In this document: positions 1-8,279 of the stretch, piece by piece
How positions within the stretch are numbered: position 1 is the stretch's first letter
Layout of the letters: every line of letters starts with the position of its first letter
The notes under the pieces: generated by a model
Database searches by the model: none
What the model was told of the DNA's origin: nothing
The model's input: the letters and a program-made list of their open reading frames with translations, nothing else
Origin: JAFKKF01 sp035651055
GTDB lineage: Bacteria > Pseudomonadota > Alphaproteobacteria > Rhizobiales > Kaistiaceae
DNA: 21,813 bases
Direction: 5' to 3'
NCBI GenBank assembly: GCA_035651055.1
Contig: DASRGK010000022.1
Coordinates: forward strand, 1 to 21,813
Made by a program: the position numbers and the translations under genes

Positions 1-116
1 CCTTCCAGCACCTCTACAACACCTACAGACCCCACGGCGCCCTTGCCGGCCTCACCCCAAAACAGTACCTCGATCAACAACCAGCCAAGGAGACCCCGCC
101 GTCTCATATGTGCTGA
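1..116 (+). CDS. Integrase-core transposase, C-terminal end only (cut by the window edge)
   Basis: Reading from base 3 gives 37 codons and a TGA at 114-116. The peptide contains YNTYRPHGALAGLTPKQYL, the typical tail of DDE integrase-core transposases (rve_3 region; IS481- or IS3-like), where a YN..RPH.AL...TP motif follows the last catalytic Glu. The catalytic DDE residues lie outside the window, so neither family nor activity can be judged. The codons in this tail look less GC-rich than those of guaB. The right inverted repeat of the IS should lie just after 116, but it cannot be defined without the left end. The reading frame and motif are clear; the exact IS family is uncertain. Confidence 0.8.
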   Translation, partial: FQHLYNTYRPHGALAGLTPKQYLDQQPAKETPPSHMC

Positions 117-189
117 GCCCGGACACGCCCTTGCGAATCGCCCCCGGCGTGCTATTGGCAGCCGCCAACCCATTGCGTCGAGGCGCGCG

Positions 190-208
190 GGCCGGCTCTC
201 CGCCGGCC
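190..208 (+). other. Hairpin in the guaB leader
   Basis: GGCCGGC (190-196) and GCCGGCC (202-208) form a 7 bp stem around the 5 nt loop TCTCC, 31 bp before the guaB start. A run of five T (220-224) follows 11 bases later. It could be a weak terminator for the upstream IS transcript, a leader hairpin, or chance in GC-rich DNA. I cannot choose between these. Confidence 0.3.
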
Positions 209-239
209 GGCGCTTCCGCTTTTTCCCGGGAGTTGGCAG

Positions 240-1728
<1,489 letters not shown>

Positions 1729-1730
<2 letters not shown>

Positions 1731-1734
1731 GAGG
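1729..1734 (+). promoter_or_regulatory. Ribosome binding site of the MAPEG gene
   Basis: A perfect AGGAGG overlaps the guaB stop codon (TAG, 1728-1730) and sits 8 bases before the ATG at 1743. It fixes the start of the next gene and suggests co-transcription with guaB. Confidence 0.7.
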
Positions 1735-1742
1735 GCGGTGGA

Positions 1743-2165
1743 ATGGGTGCGACGACCGTATTGCTGCCAGTATTCGTGGAGGTGGCGCTGACCCTCGGCC
1801 TCCTGTTCTGGGTCGGGTCAATGCGCGTCGCGGCGGTGCGGAGCGGCCTGGTGAAGACGCGCGACATCGCGCTCCGCGAACCGAACTGGCCTCCCCATAT
1901 CCTCCGCGTTGCCAATGCCTACCAGAGCCAGCTCGAACTTCCGGTCCTGTTCTATCTCGTCTCGGTGCTGGCGCTCTTCACCGGGCGGGCGAGCCTCCTG
2001 CTTGTCGTGCTGGCATGGCTGTTCGTGGTGAGCCGGCTCCTCCATGCGCTCATCCACGTCACCACCAACAATGTTCCGCGGCGCTTTTTCGTATTCCTTG
2101 CCGGCGCGATCCTCGTTTCGCTGATGTGGCTGGTCTTCGCAGCCGACCTCGTTTTCGGCGCATGA
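1743..2165 (+). CDS. MAPEG-family inner membrane protein
   Basis: A 140 aa integral membrane protein with four hydrophobic segments at about residues 5-25, 66-80, 83-105 and 114-136. The stretch from N58 to E65, followed by LPVLFY, resembles the conserved N..Q.E..P patch of MAPEG proteins (eicosanoid and glutathione metabolism family), where it lies near the glutathione site. Bacterial members of this short type have no firmly assigned substrate, so I give only the family. It lies 12 bp after guaB and overlaps the next gene by four bases (ATGA), so it is inside the guaB operon. The same neighbour is familiar next to guaB and rsmB in Rhizobiales. Family assignment is fairly safe; function is unknown. 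Confidence 0.85.
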   Translation: MGATTVLLPVFVEVALTLGLLFWVGSMRVAAVRSGLVKTRDIALREPNWPPHILRVANAYQSQLELPVLFYLVSVLALFTGRASLLLVVLAWLFVVSRLLHALIHVTTNNVPRRFFVFLAGAILVSLMWLVFAADLVFGA

Positions 2166-3466
2166 CGCCGGGGGCACGGCTGGCGGCGGCGATCGAGGTG
2201 CTTGCCGACCTCGAAGCACGGCGGCGTCCGGTCTCGGAGGCGCTGAAGGGCTGGGGGCTGACGCACCGCTTCGCGGGGTCAGGCGACCGCTCGGTGATCG
2301 GCAATATCGTTTACGACGCCCTCCGCTGGCGGGCGTCCACCGCCTGGGTGATGGGCGAGGAAACGCCGCGCGCGCTTGTCCTCGGCATGGTCGCGCTGCA
2401 CTGGGGTCTCGGCGTCGAGGGGATCAACCAGATGGTCACGGGCGACGCGCATGCGCCGCCGCCGCTCAGCGACGAGGAAGCGGCGCGGCTGACATCGGCG
2501 GATATGGCCGGCGCGCCCGACCATGTTCGCGCCGACGTGCCGGAATGGCTCGGACCGAAACTGGCCCGCCAGTTCGGCGAGAACTGGGTGGCGGAAGGGA
2601 TCGCCCTTGCGCTTCGTCCGCCGCTCGACATGCGAGCCAATCGACTGAAGGCGGAGACCGCGAAGGTGGAGAAGGCCCTGTCGAAATTCGGCGCAGCGCT
2701 GACGCACTACGCGCCGGACGGTCTCCGCATCGCGCCGACCGAGGGGCAGGGCCGTCATCCCAACGTCCAGGTCGAACCGGCCTTTCAGAAGGGCTGGTTC
2801 GAGATTCAGGACGAAGGCAGCCAGGTCGCGGCAAGCCTCGCCAGCGCGAAGCCCGGCCACCAGGTGCTCGACCTCTGCGCCGGTGCCGGCGGGAAGACGC
2901 TGGCGCTCGCAGCGATGATGGAAAACAAGGGCCAGGTTCTCGCGACCGACCGCGACCGCACCCGGCTCGCGCCGATTTTCGAGCGGCTCAAGCGGGCAGG
3001 GACGCGGAACGTTCAGGTTCGCGAAGCCGGCGCCGACCTCAGCGACCTCGCGCGCCGGATGGATATCGTCCTGGTCGACGCTCCCTGCACGGGGACCGGG
3101 GTCTGGCGCCGCCGGCCGGATGCCAAATGGCGGGTGACCGAGCAGGCGCTGGGCGACCGGCTCGCCGAGCAGACCGCGATCCTCGACGAGGCGGCGGGCT
3201 ATGTGAAGCCGGGCGGCCGGCTGGTCTACGTGACCTGCTCCCTGTTGCCGGAGGAAGACGGCGACCAGGTTGCCGGGTTCGTCGAGCGGCATCCGGATTT
3301 TGCCGTGGTTCCGCCGCTTGACGTCATCGCCGCGTCCGGCCTTCCGGCCAACGCTCAGAGCGCGCTGGCAGGCGCTGCGCTGGCCACGGTCAACGGTATA
3401 GTGCTGACGCCGCGACGGACCGGGACGGACGGCTTCTTCATCGGAGTAGTCGCCCGCAAGAGCTGA
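2162..3466 (+). CDS. rsmB: RsmB-type rRNA (cytosine-C5)-methyltransferase
   Basis: Methylates a cytosine at C5 in rRNA using SAM; family knowledge points to 16S C967, but the exact position is inferred. The protein is 434 aa. The N-terminal part (about 1-140) corresponds to a divergent NusB-like/RNA-binding region, followed by a Rossmann methyltransferase fold. Visible motifs are the SAM loop VLDLCAGAGGKT (235-246), ATDRD (261-265), VDAPCTGTG with C309, and VTCSLLPEE with catalytic C359; both Cys of the m5C mechanism are present. The ATG at 2162 overlaps the MAPEG stop as ATGA with no good Shine-Dalgarno, which points to translational coupling. An open frame extends upstream to 2015, but that part lies inside the MAPEG gene and does not resemble the family. 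The symbol is by family resemblance. Confidence 0.9.
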   Translation: MTPGARLAAAIEVLADLEARRRPVSEALKGWGLTHRFAGSGDRSVIGNIVYDALRWRASTAWVMGEETPRALVLGMVALHWGLGVEGINQMVTGDAHAPPPLSDEEAARLTSADMAGAPDHVRADVPEWLGPKLARQFGENWVAEGIALALRPPLDMRANRLKAETAKVEKALSKFGAALTHYAPDGLRIAPTEGQGRHPNVQVEPAFQKGWFEIQDEGSQVAASLASAKPGHQVLDLCAGAGGKTLALAAMMENKGQVLATDRDRTRLAPIFERLKRAGTRNVQVREAGADLSDLARRMDIVLVDAPCTGTGVWRRRPDAKWRVTEQALGDRLAEQTAILDEAAGYVKPGGRLVYVTCSLLPEEDGDQVAGFVERHPDFAVVPPLDVIAASGLPANAQSALAGAALATVNGIVLTPRRTGTDGFFIGVVARKS

Positions 3467-3489
3467 CAGCGGGCAGGGCGGGGGACGCG

Positions 3490-4260
3490 ATGACCGATTT
3501 TCCGAGTTTCGACTTGAAGGGGCAGGTTGCGCTGGTGACCGGCGCGGCGCGGGGTCTCGGCCGTGCAATTTCGCTGGCGCTCGCGCATGCCGGGGCCGAC
3601 GTTGCCCTCGGTCTGCGCGATCTCGCAGGCGGCAAGGCGCTGGCCGGCGAGATCGAGGCGATGGGCCGCCGTGCCTTTCCGCTGCAGATGGACGTGACCT
3701 CGCGCAGCGAGATCAACGACGCGGTGAACCGGGCGCTCTCCGAGTTCGGCCGTATCGACATCCTCGTCAACAATGCCGGTCTCGGGCCGGAGAACCCCGC
3801 CGAGGAAGTGCGCGAGGAAGACTTCGACCTGACGCTCGCCGTCAATCTGAAGGGCACGTTCTTCGTCAGCCAGGCGGTTGGCCGCGCGATGATCAAGGCC
3901 GGACGCGGCCGCATCATCAACCTCGGCTCGCAGGCGGGCTTCGTCGCACTGCCTGGCGAGTCGATCTACTGCATGACCAAGGCAGCGATCTCCCACCTGA
4001 CCAAGTGCCTCGCGGTCGAGTGGGGCAAGCACGGCATCACGGTCAACGCCGTGGCGCCGACCTTCATCTCGACGCCGGGTACGGACGCCGCGCTCGGCAA
4101 TCCGGCATTCCGCGCCGACGTGATCGAGCGGATCGCCGGCCTGCACCGGATCGGCAAGCCGATGGACGTGGCCGGCGCGGTGGTGTTCCTCGCCTCGCCC
4201 GCGGCCGGGATGATCACCGGCGACACGATCATGATCGACGGTGGCTGGACCGCGCGCTGA
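3490..4260 (+). CDS. SDR-family NAD(P)-dependent oxidoreductase (FabG/gluconate dehydrogenase-like)
   Basis: A 256 aa classical short-chain dehydrogenase/reductase. The Rossmann glycine motif TGAARGLG is at 17-24, an acidic turn MDV at 67-69, NNAG at 94-97, and the catalytic set S147, Y160 and K164 (YCMTK). The C-terminal TGDTIMIDGGWTAR is typical of FabG-like and gluconate 5-dehydrogenase-like members. The substrate cannot be read from sequence. GGGGGA lies just upstream of the ATG, 23 bp after rsmB, and the stop is 4 bp before guaA, so it is co-transcribed with the guanine genes. I know of no link between this family and GMP synthesis, so its presence is probably positional. Confidence 0.9.
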   Translation: MTDFPSFDLKGQVALVTGAARGLGRAISLALAHAGADVALGLRDLAGGKALAGEIEAMGRRAFPLQMDVTSRSEINDAVNRALSEFGRIDILVNNAGLGPENPAEEVREEDFDLTLAVNLKGTFFVSQAVGRAMIKAGRGRIINLGSQAGFVALPGESIYCMTKAAISHLTKCLAVEWGKHGITVNAVAPTFISTPGTDAALGNPAFRADVIERIAGLHRIGKPMDVAGAVVFLASPAAGMITGDTIMIDGGWTAR

Positions 4261-4264
4261 GCAG

Positions 4265-5812
4265 ATGACCGACACGATCCTCATCCTCGACTTCGGCAGC
4301 CAGGTCACCCAGCTGATCGCGCGGCGCGTGCGCGAGGCCGGCGTTTATTCCGAGATCGCGCCGTTCAACCGCGCCGAGGAGGCGATGGCGCGGCTGAAAC
4401 CGAAGGCAATCATCCTTTCCGGCGGCCCCGCTTCGGTGCTCGACAAGGATTCGCCGCTGCCGCCGCGCGCCGTCTATGAGGCCGGCGTGCCGGTGCTCGG
4501 CATCTGCTACGGCGAGCAGCTGATGGCGCATCAGCTCGGCGGCAGGGTCGAGGGGGAACATAACCGCGAATTCGGCCGCGCCTTCGTCGAGGTGAAGAAG
4601 CCTTCGGCGCTGTTCGACGGCATCTGGCGGCCCGGCGAAAAGCATCAGGTCTGGATGAGCCACGGCGACCGCGTCACCGCGCTGCCGCCGGGATTCTCGG
4701 TGCTCGGCACGTCGGAGAACGCGCCGTTCGCGATGATCGCCGACGAGAAGCGCCGCTTCTACGCGACGCAGTTCCACCTTGAGGTGGCGCATACGCCGGA
4801 TGGCGCGAAGCTCCTCGGCAATTTCGCGCACAAGATTGCCGGGCTTCGCGGCGACTGGACGATGGCAGCGTTCCGCGAGCAGTCGGTGGGCCGAATTCGC
4901 GAGCAGGTCGGGAGCGGGCGCGTCATCTGCGGCCTGTCCGGCGGCGTCGATTCCGCGGTGGCGGCGCTGCTGATCCACGAGGCGGTGGGCGACCGGCTCA
5001 CCTGCGTTTTCGTCGATCACGGGCTCCTGCGGCAGGGCGAGGCGGCGGATGTGGTCGACCTTTTCCGCCGCCACTACAACATCCCGCTCGTCCACGTCGA
5101 TGCGGGCGAGCAGTTCATTGGCGCGCTCGCCGGGGTCTCGGATCCCGAGGTCAAACGGAAAACGATCGGCCGCCTGTTCGTCGAACTGTTCGAGGCGGAA
5201 GCGAAGAAGATCGGCGGCGCCGAGTTTCTGGCGCAGGGCACGCTCTATCCGGACGTGATCGAGAGCGTCTCCGCGCTCGGCGGCCCGTCGGTGACGATCA
5301 AGTCGCACCATAACGTCGGCGGCCTGCCGGAGCGGATGAACATGCGGCTGGTCGAGCCGCTCCGCGAATTGTTCAAGGACGAGGTGAGGGCGCTTGGGCG
5401 CGAGCTGGGATTGCCCGAGGTGTTCGTCGGGCGCCACCCGTTCCCGGGGCCGGGCCTCGCCATCCGCTGCCCAGGACCGGTGACGCGCGACAAGCTCGAC
5501 CTTTTGCGGAAGGCCGACGCGATCTACCTCGACGAGATTCGCAAGGCCGGACTCTACAATGCGATCTGGCAGGCCTTCGCCGTGCTCCTGCCGGTGCAGA
5601 CGGTCGGCGTGATGGGCGACGGCCGCACCTATGACTACGTGCTGGCCCTTCGGGCGGTGACCTCGACCGACGGCATGACGGCGGACTTCTTCCCCTTCGA
5701 CATGGGTTTCCTCGGCCGCGCCGCGACGCGGATCATCAACGAGGTGAAGGGCATCAACCGGGTCGTCTACGACGTGACGAGTAAGCCGCCGGGCACGATC
5801 GAATGGGAATAG
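4265..5812 (+). CDS. guaA: GMP synthase (glutamine-hydrolysing)
   Basis: Converts XMP to GMP with ATP and glutamine. The protein is 515 aa. The N-terminal class I glutamine amidotransferase has C81 (GICYGEQ) and the H171/E173 pair (QFHLEVAHT). The ATP-pyrophosphatase loop LSGGVDSAV is at 224-232, then the C-terminal dimerisation domain ends in PPGTIEWE, the family hallmark. The ATG at 4265 matches the family start (MTDTILILDFGSQ). A start 24 bp upstream would run into the SDR gene. No clear Shine-Dalgarno is seen, so coupling with the SDR stop 4 bp upstream is likely. The last 10 codons plus the stop are repeated at 6740-6772, which marks this 3' end as an integration site. Confidence 0.97.
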   Translation: MTDTILILDFGSQVTQLIARRVREAGVYSEIAPFNRAEEAMARLKPKAIILSGGPASVLDKDSPLPPRAVYEAGVPVLGICYGEQLMAHQLGGRVEGEHNREFGRAFVEVKKPSALFDGIWRPGEKHQVWMSHGDRVTALPPGFSVLGTSENAPFAMIADEKRRFYATQFHLEVAHTPDGAKLLGNFAHKIAGLRGDWTMAAFREQSVGRIREQVGSGRVICGLSGGVDSAVAALLIHEAVGDRLTCVFVDHGLLRQGEAADVVDLFRRHYNIPLVHVDAGEQFIGALAGVSDPEVKRKTIGRLFVELFEAEAKKIGGAEFLAQGTLYPDVIESVSALGGPSVTIKSHHNVGGLPERMNMRLVEPLRELFKDEVRALGRELGLPEVFVGRHPFPGPGLAIRCPGPVTRDKLDLLRKADAIYLDEIRKAGLYNAIWQAFAVLLPVQTVGVMGDGRTYDYVLALRAVTSTDGMTADFFPFDMGFLGRAATRIINEVKGINRVVYDVTSKPPGTIEWE

Positions 5813-5817
5813 TCTAG
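5783..5817 (+). repeat. Left attachment-like repeat at the guaA 3' end (attL)
   Basis: This 35 bp segment matches 6743-6777 at 32 positions. The perfect core GGCACGATCGAATGGGAAT (5792-5810) covers the last guaA codons. Differences are G/C at 5791/6751 and AG/GA at 5811-5812/6771-6772. The copies are in direct orientation, exactly 960 bp apart, as expected for site-specific insertion into a gene 3' end. Confidence 0.8.
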
Positions 5818-5838
5818 TTCGGTCAGGACACTGCGCCG

Positions 5839-6729
5839 GTGTTGAGTCGGATGCGAAAACGGCAAGTCGGCAACCTAGCAAATCAGTTCCAAATTCAGTC
5901 TGCTGTCGACCTAGACTTTGTGATCGGGCAGGGTTTCGGAATTCCAATTGGGATGGAGCGCGCCAGTCCTCCTCAGTTCAAGAGGCGCGTTTTGGCGGCT
6001 GCCATCTCGCATCAACTTCGCCTGAAATCAATCGACTACTCGCTTAAGCGCTACGTAGAGCCGGACCTCTATGACAAAGACGAAACATCACTGGGCGACA
6101 CCGTCAGCGATTTCCTTCGCGCTAGCGGCGTCCCTCTCGAAGACCATTTGAAGCAGTTGCATACCCCAGACCCCTCTCTCGGTGTCTTCGGCGCCGAAGT
6201 GACCCTGTTTCGTCTTCCTCATGCCCTCGACGCGGCGAGGATGCTTTCTAATCGGGGTCTGCTTCCGGAAGTACTGCCAATCTTGCGCCTGTGCATTGAA
6301 ATGATTTGCTGGTCCAACGTGGCGTTCGATCTAACGGCCGAAGTGGTCCGGCTCAAGGCACGGCAATGCGTCTCTCGAATGAAGCCCATCTACCCAACGA
6401 TTGGAAAGCTGTACGGTCATCTTTCCGCATTTGCTCATTGGGAACAGGTAGTCCACGGGAGGTTTATCACGCTCGATCAGGATCGAACGGCGATCCTGAA
6501 AGCGTCAGTGCAATATCGAGCCGAGTCGCTTGCTCTCTGTTTGGTTGTTTTGGACGTCGCGGTGGCCGTCGCAGATCGAATGTACGGCGACCGCAGCAAG
6601 AAGCTGGTCGCCGATATTCAAGGTACCTCGCCGGGCAACAAGAACCGACGGACTCGCCGCCTTATTTCTGCAATCACACGCATTGCCGACCTAGCGGAGG
6701 TGCGCGAGGTGCAGGCATTTCTACGATAG
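5839..6729 (+). CDS. Uncharacterised protein, sole cargo of the guaA island
   Basis: I do not recognise this 296 aa protein with confidence. It appears largely helical and soluble, with no signal peptide. The centre has R150 and E154 in LPILRLCIEMICW, then YGHLSAFAHW (192-201) and H206 (VVHGR). A pattern of R...E followed by Y..LS...H is seen in HEPN-like/DUF5677-type families, some linked to phage defence; this is a resemblance by eye, not an assignment. The C-terminus is basic (NKNRRTRR, 267-274). The start is uncertain: GTG 5839 has AGGA 10 bases upstream (5825-5828), TTG 5842 and ATG 5851 are in frame. Codon use and GC differ from all neighbours, which supports recent transfer. Confidence 0.75.
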   Translation: MLSRMRKRQVGNLANQFQIQSAVDLDFVIGQGFGIPIGMERASPPQFKRRVLAAAISHQLRLKSIDYSLKRYVEPDLYDKDETSLGDTVSDFLRASGVPLEDHLKQLHTPDPSLGVFGAEVTLFRLPHALDAARMLSNRGLLPEVLPILRLCIEMICWSNVAFDLTAEVVRLKARQCVSRMKPIYPTIGKLYGHLSAFAHWEQVVHGRFITLDQDRTAILKASVQYRAESLALCLVVLDVAVAVADRMYGDRSKKLVADIQGTSPGNKNRRTRRLISAITRIADLAEVREVQAFLR

Positions 6730-6742
6730 CTTCTAGCCGTCG

Positions 6743-6777
6743 AAGCCGCCCGGCACGATCGAATGGGAATGATCTAG
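6743..6777 (+). repeat. Right attachment-like repeat (attR), second copy of the guaA 3' end
   Basis: Direct repeat of 5783-5817 (32 of 35 identical). In frame from 6740 it encodes SKPPGTIEWE and a TGA stop at 6770-6772. It overlaps the stop codon of the convergent sigma-factor gene (6774-6776). This implies that before insertion guaA ended here, one base from the stop of the sigma gene. Confidence 0.8.
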
Positions 6778-7643
6778 AGCCGCCTGACCTCGAGACTTTC
6801 CCTCACATAGGGCGCGTAGAAGAAATCGCGGATCGCGGCGATCTTCCCGTCGGCCCAGTCGAGCAACACCACATAGTCGATGGTATCCGGGTCGTGCGCC
6901 CGGTTGCTGACGAGGATCGCCGGGCGGCCCTCGGCGATGCCCGGCCAAACCCGCCAGTCCGATCTCTCCGCGTAGCGCGTGAAATAGACGCCGACATTCT
7001 TCCGGCCGTCGATCCGCCTCCGGTTCACCAGGTCGAGGCGCACGTCCTCGGCGAGGAGGGCGCGGAGCGCATCGAAATCGCGGGCATTGAACCGGTCGGC
7101 GTAGAGGCGGAGCAGGTCGCGCTCGGCCGAGGCAAGGCGGGGCGGCGCGGCATCCGCCGCCAGTTCCCGCAATCTGGCGCGCGCCCGATGCAGGGCCGCC
7201 TTTGCCGCGGCAACCGTAACGCCGAGAATGTCGGCGGTTTCCGCCAGCGAATGGCCGAGCACGTCGACCAGCACCACGGCCGAGCGCTGGGTCGGCGGCA
7301 GATGCATGAAGGTCGAAAGGCTTGCCGCCGCGGCCACGCGCGCGTCAGCCGCCGAGGCGTCGTCCTGGAGGCCGTCGAGGTCGGCGTCGGACTGCACCAC
7401 CGCCTGCCGCCTGCGCCGGCGGAGGGCATCGAGCGCCGTATTGTGCGCGATGCGGAAGAGCCAGCTTTCCGGGCGCTCGATCGTGCCGGCGCCGGCGAAT
7501 GCTTCCGCCGCCTTGGCCAGCGCCTCCTGCACCACATCCTCGCCGTCAAAGGCCGAGCCGACCATGCGCGCGCAATAGCGGTGAAGCCGCGGCCGCAGTT
7601 CCACCATCAAGCGGCCGAAGGCCTCTGTGCTTGCGTCTGCCAT
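6774..7643 (-). CDS. ECF RNA polymerase sigma factor with SnoaL-like C-terminal domain
   Basis: A 289 aa sigma-70 family protein. Region 2 spans about 14-80 (FDGEDVVQEAL, PESWLFRIAHNTALD), region 4 about 105-160 (LPPTQRSAVVLVDVLGHSLAETADILG, a helix-turn-helix read in two pieces at 115-141, then VAAAKAALHRARARLRE). Residues about 175-285 form an extra domain resembling SnoaL/NTF2 folds (LYADRFNARDFDALRALL, then beta-strand segments to the end). ECF groups with such a C-terminal domain are usually controlled by it rather than by an anti-sigma factor, and none is encoded nearby. I do not see the signature motifs of ECF41, so the group is left open. A strong GGAAGGA lies before the ATG. It is divergent from the ABM-type gene, its probable target. 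Confidence 0.9.
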   Translation of the reverse strand: MADASTEAFGRLMVELRPRLHRYCARMVGSAFDGEDVVQEALAKAAEAFAGAGTIERPESWLFRIAHNTALDALRRRRRQAVVQSDADLDGLQDDASAADARVAAAASLSTFMHLPPTQRSAVVLVDVLGHSLAETADILGVTVAAAKAALHRARARLRELAADAAPPRLASAERDLLRLYADRFNARDFDALRALLAEDVRLDLVNRRRIDGRKNVGVYFTRYAERSDWRVWPGIAEGRPAILVSNRAHDPDTIDYVVLLDWADGKIAAIRDFFYAPYVRESLEVRRL

Positions 7644-7708
7644 GCTCGTTCCTTCCAGCCGCGGCGCGGACAGGCGGCGCCCGGAACAAAGACGATTCCC
7701 GGCGGCGG

Positions 7709-7750
7709 AAGGATTCGCGGCCGGAAAGGAATCTGTTCCGGCGAATCCTT
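7709..7750. promoter_or_regulatory. Inverted repeat in the sigma/ABM divergent promoter region
   Basis: AAGGATTCGC (7709-7718) and GCGAATCCTT (7741-7750) are a perfect 10 bp inverted repeat. Inside it CCGGAA (7721-7726) pairs with TTCCGG (7736-7741), and GGAA-N4-TTCC (7728-7739) is a further small palindrome. It sits midway between the two divergent starts (7643 and 7821). It may be an operator, or paired ECF-type promoter elements (GGAAT/GGAAC-like words). No clean -35/-10 spacing could be fixed by eye. Confidence 0.5.
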
Positions 7751-7820
7751 TGCCCCCGTTCAGGCGTCCCTAGGTCAACGGCGTGCGTCCCGCGCGTCCG
7801 ATGACAAGGGAAACAGCTTC

Positions 7821-8141
7821 ATGCCGAGAGTGACATTGGTGCGCTACACCGCAAAGCCCGGCCGGGCCGAGGAGAACGAGGCGTTGTCGAAGGCGGTTTT
7901 CGCCGAACTCCACAAGGTGGCGCCCGGCCACGTCGCCTATGGCCTCTTCCGGGACGGCGATTCGTTTCTCCACCTCTTCGTCAACACCGTGGAGGACGAT
8001 TCCAGCGCCGTGACCGAACTCCCGAGCTTCAAGGCTTTCGGGGCGAACATTTCCGAGCGCACGGTGACTCCGCCCGAGACGACGCGGATCGCCTATGACC
8101 TCGTCGCTTCCTACGGCCTGGCGGTGACCGAGCCTGCCTGA
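7821..8141 (+). CDS. Small ABM-superfamily (antibiotic biosynthesis monooxygenase-like) protein
   Basis: A 106 aa protein with the look of a dimeric alpha/beta-barrel ABM protein: a first strand TLVRYTAKPG (5-14), a helix with ENEALSKAVFAELHK, a strand VAYGLFRDGDSFLHLFV, then helix and strand. Relatives include quinol monooxygenases, heme-degrading proteins and many of unknown role; no catalytic residue is diagnostic here. The ATG at 7821 has AAGGGA 10 bases upstream (7805-7810). An open frame continues far upstream but runs antisense through the sigma gene and is not coding. Divergent placement beside an ECF sigma factor suggests that it belongs to that sigma factor's regulon (inference). 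Confidence 0.8.
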   Translation: MPRVTLVRYTAKPGRAEENEALSKAVFAELHKVAPGHVAYGLFRDGDSFLHLFVNTVEDDSSAVTELPSFKAFGANISERTVTPPETTRIAYDLVASYGLAVTEPA

Positions 8142-8191
8142 GAGGCGCCGGTTCGACGGTGGCTGTGGTTGGCCGGCCCCCCAAAATGCCA

Positions 8192-8219
8192 CCGCCGCCC
8201 GGTGCCGACCGGGCGGCGG
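8192..8219. terminator. Bidirectional hairpin terminator between convergent genes
   Basis: CCGCCGCCCGGT (8192-8203) and ACCGGGCGGCGG (8208-8219) form a perfect 12 bp stem with a 4 nt loop. On the minus strand it is followed by a short T run (CATTTTGG). It lies between the stops of the ABM gene (+) and the first L,D-transpeptidase (-), the right place to end both transcripts. The U tract is short, so strength is uncertain. Confidence 0.6.
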
Positions 8220-8279
8220 CGGCTCAAAGACTGAACCAGCGCCAGTACGTCTGGGGGGCGGATTGGCGCCGCCTGATGT

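Larger units (their letters stand above)
5783..6777 (+). mobile_element. Mini genomic island (or remnant) inserted at the 3' end of guaA
   Basis: The segment is bounded by two direct copies of the guaA terminus. Its interior is clearly lower in GC (line counts 48-50% at 5881-5940 and 6241-6300 versus 67% at 4501-4560 in guaA). It carries a single gene (5839-6729). Tyrosine-recombinase islands using the guaA 3' end as attB are well established in many bacteria. Here no integrase is visible, so this is either a deletion remnant, an element moved by a recombinase in trans, or cargo left after excision. Both repeat copies encode SKPPGTIEWE plus a stop, with synonymous differences (AGT/TCG, CCG/CCC, TAG/TGA). 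This suggests that one end came with the element from a different guaA lineage. Confidence 0.72.

Noticed and set aside
4229..5947. A 572-codon minus-strand frame opposite guaA
   Set aside because: Mirror frame of guaA with no recognisable motif; guaA is certain.
6306..7820. Upstream extension of the ABM-type gene to a 611-codon frame
   Set aside because: It would run through the island gene in another frame and antisense through the sigma gene. The ATG at 7821 has a good ribosome binding site and matches the domain start.
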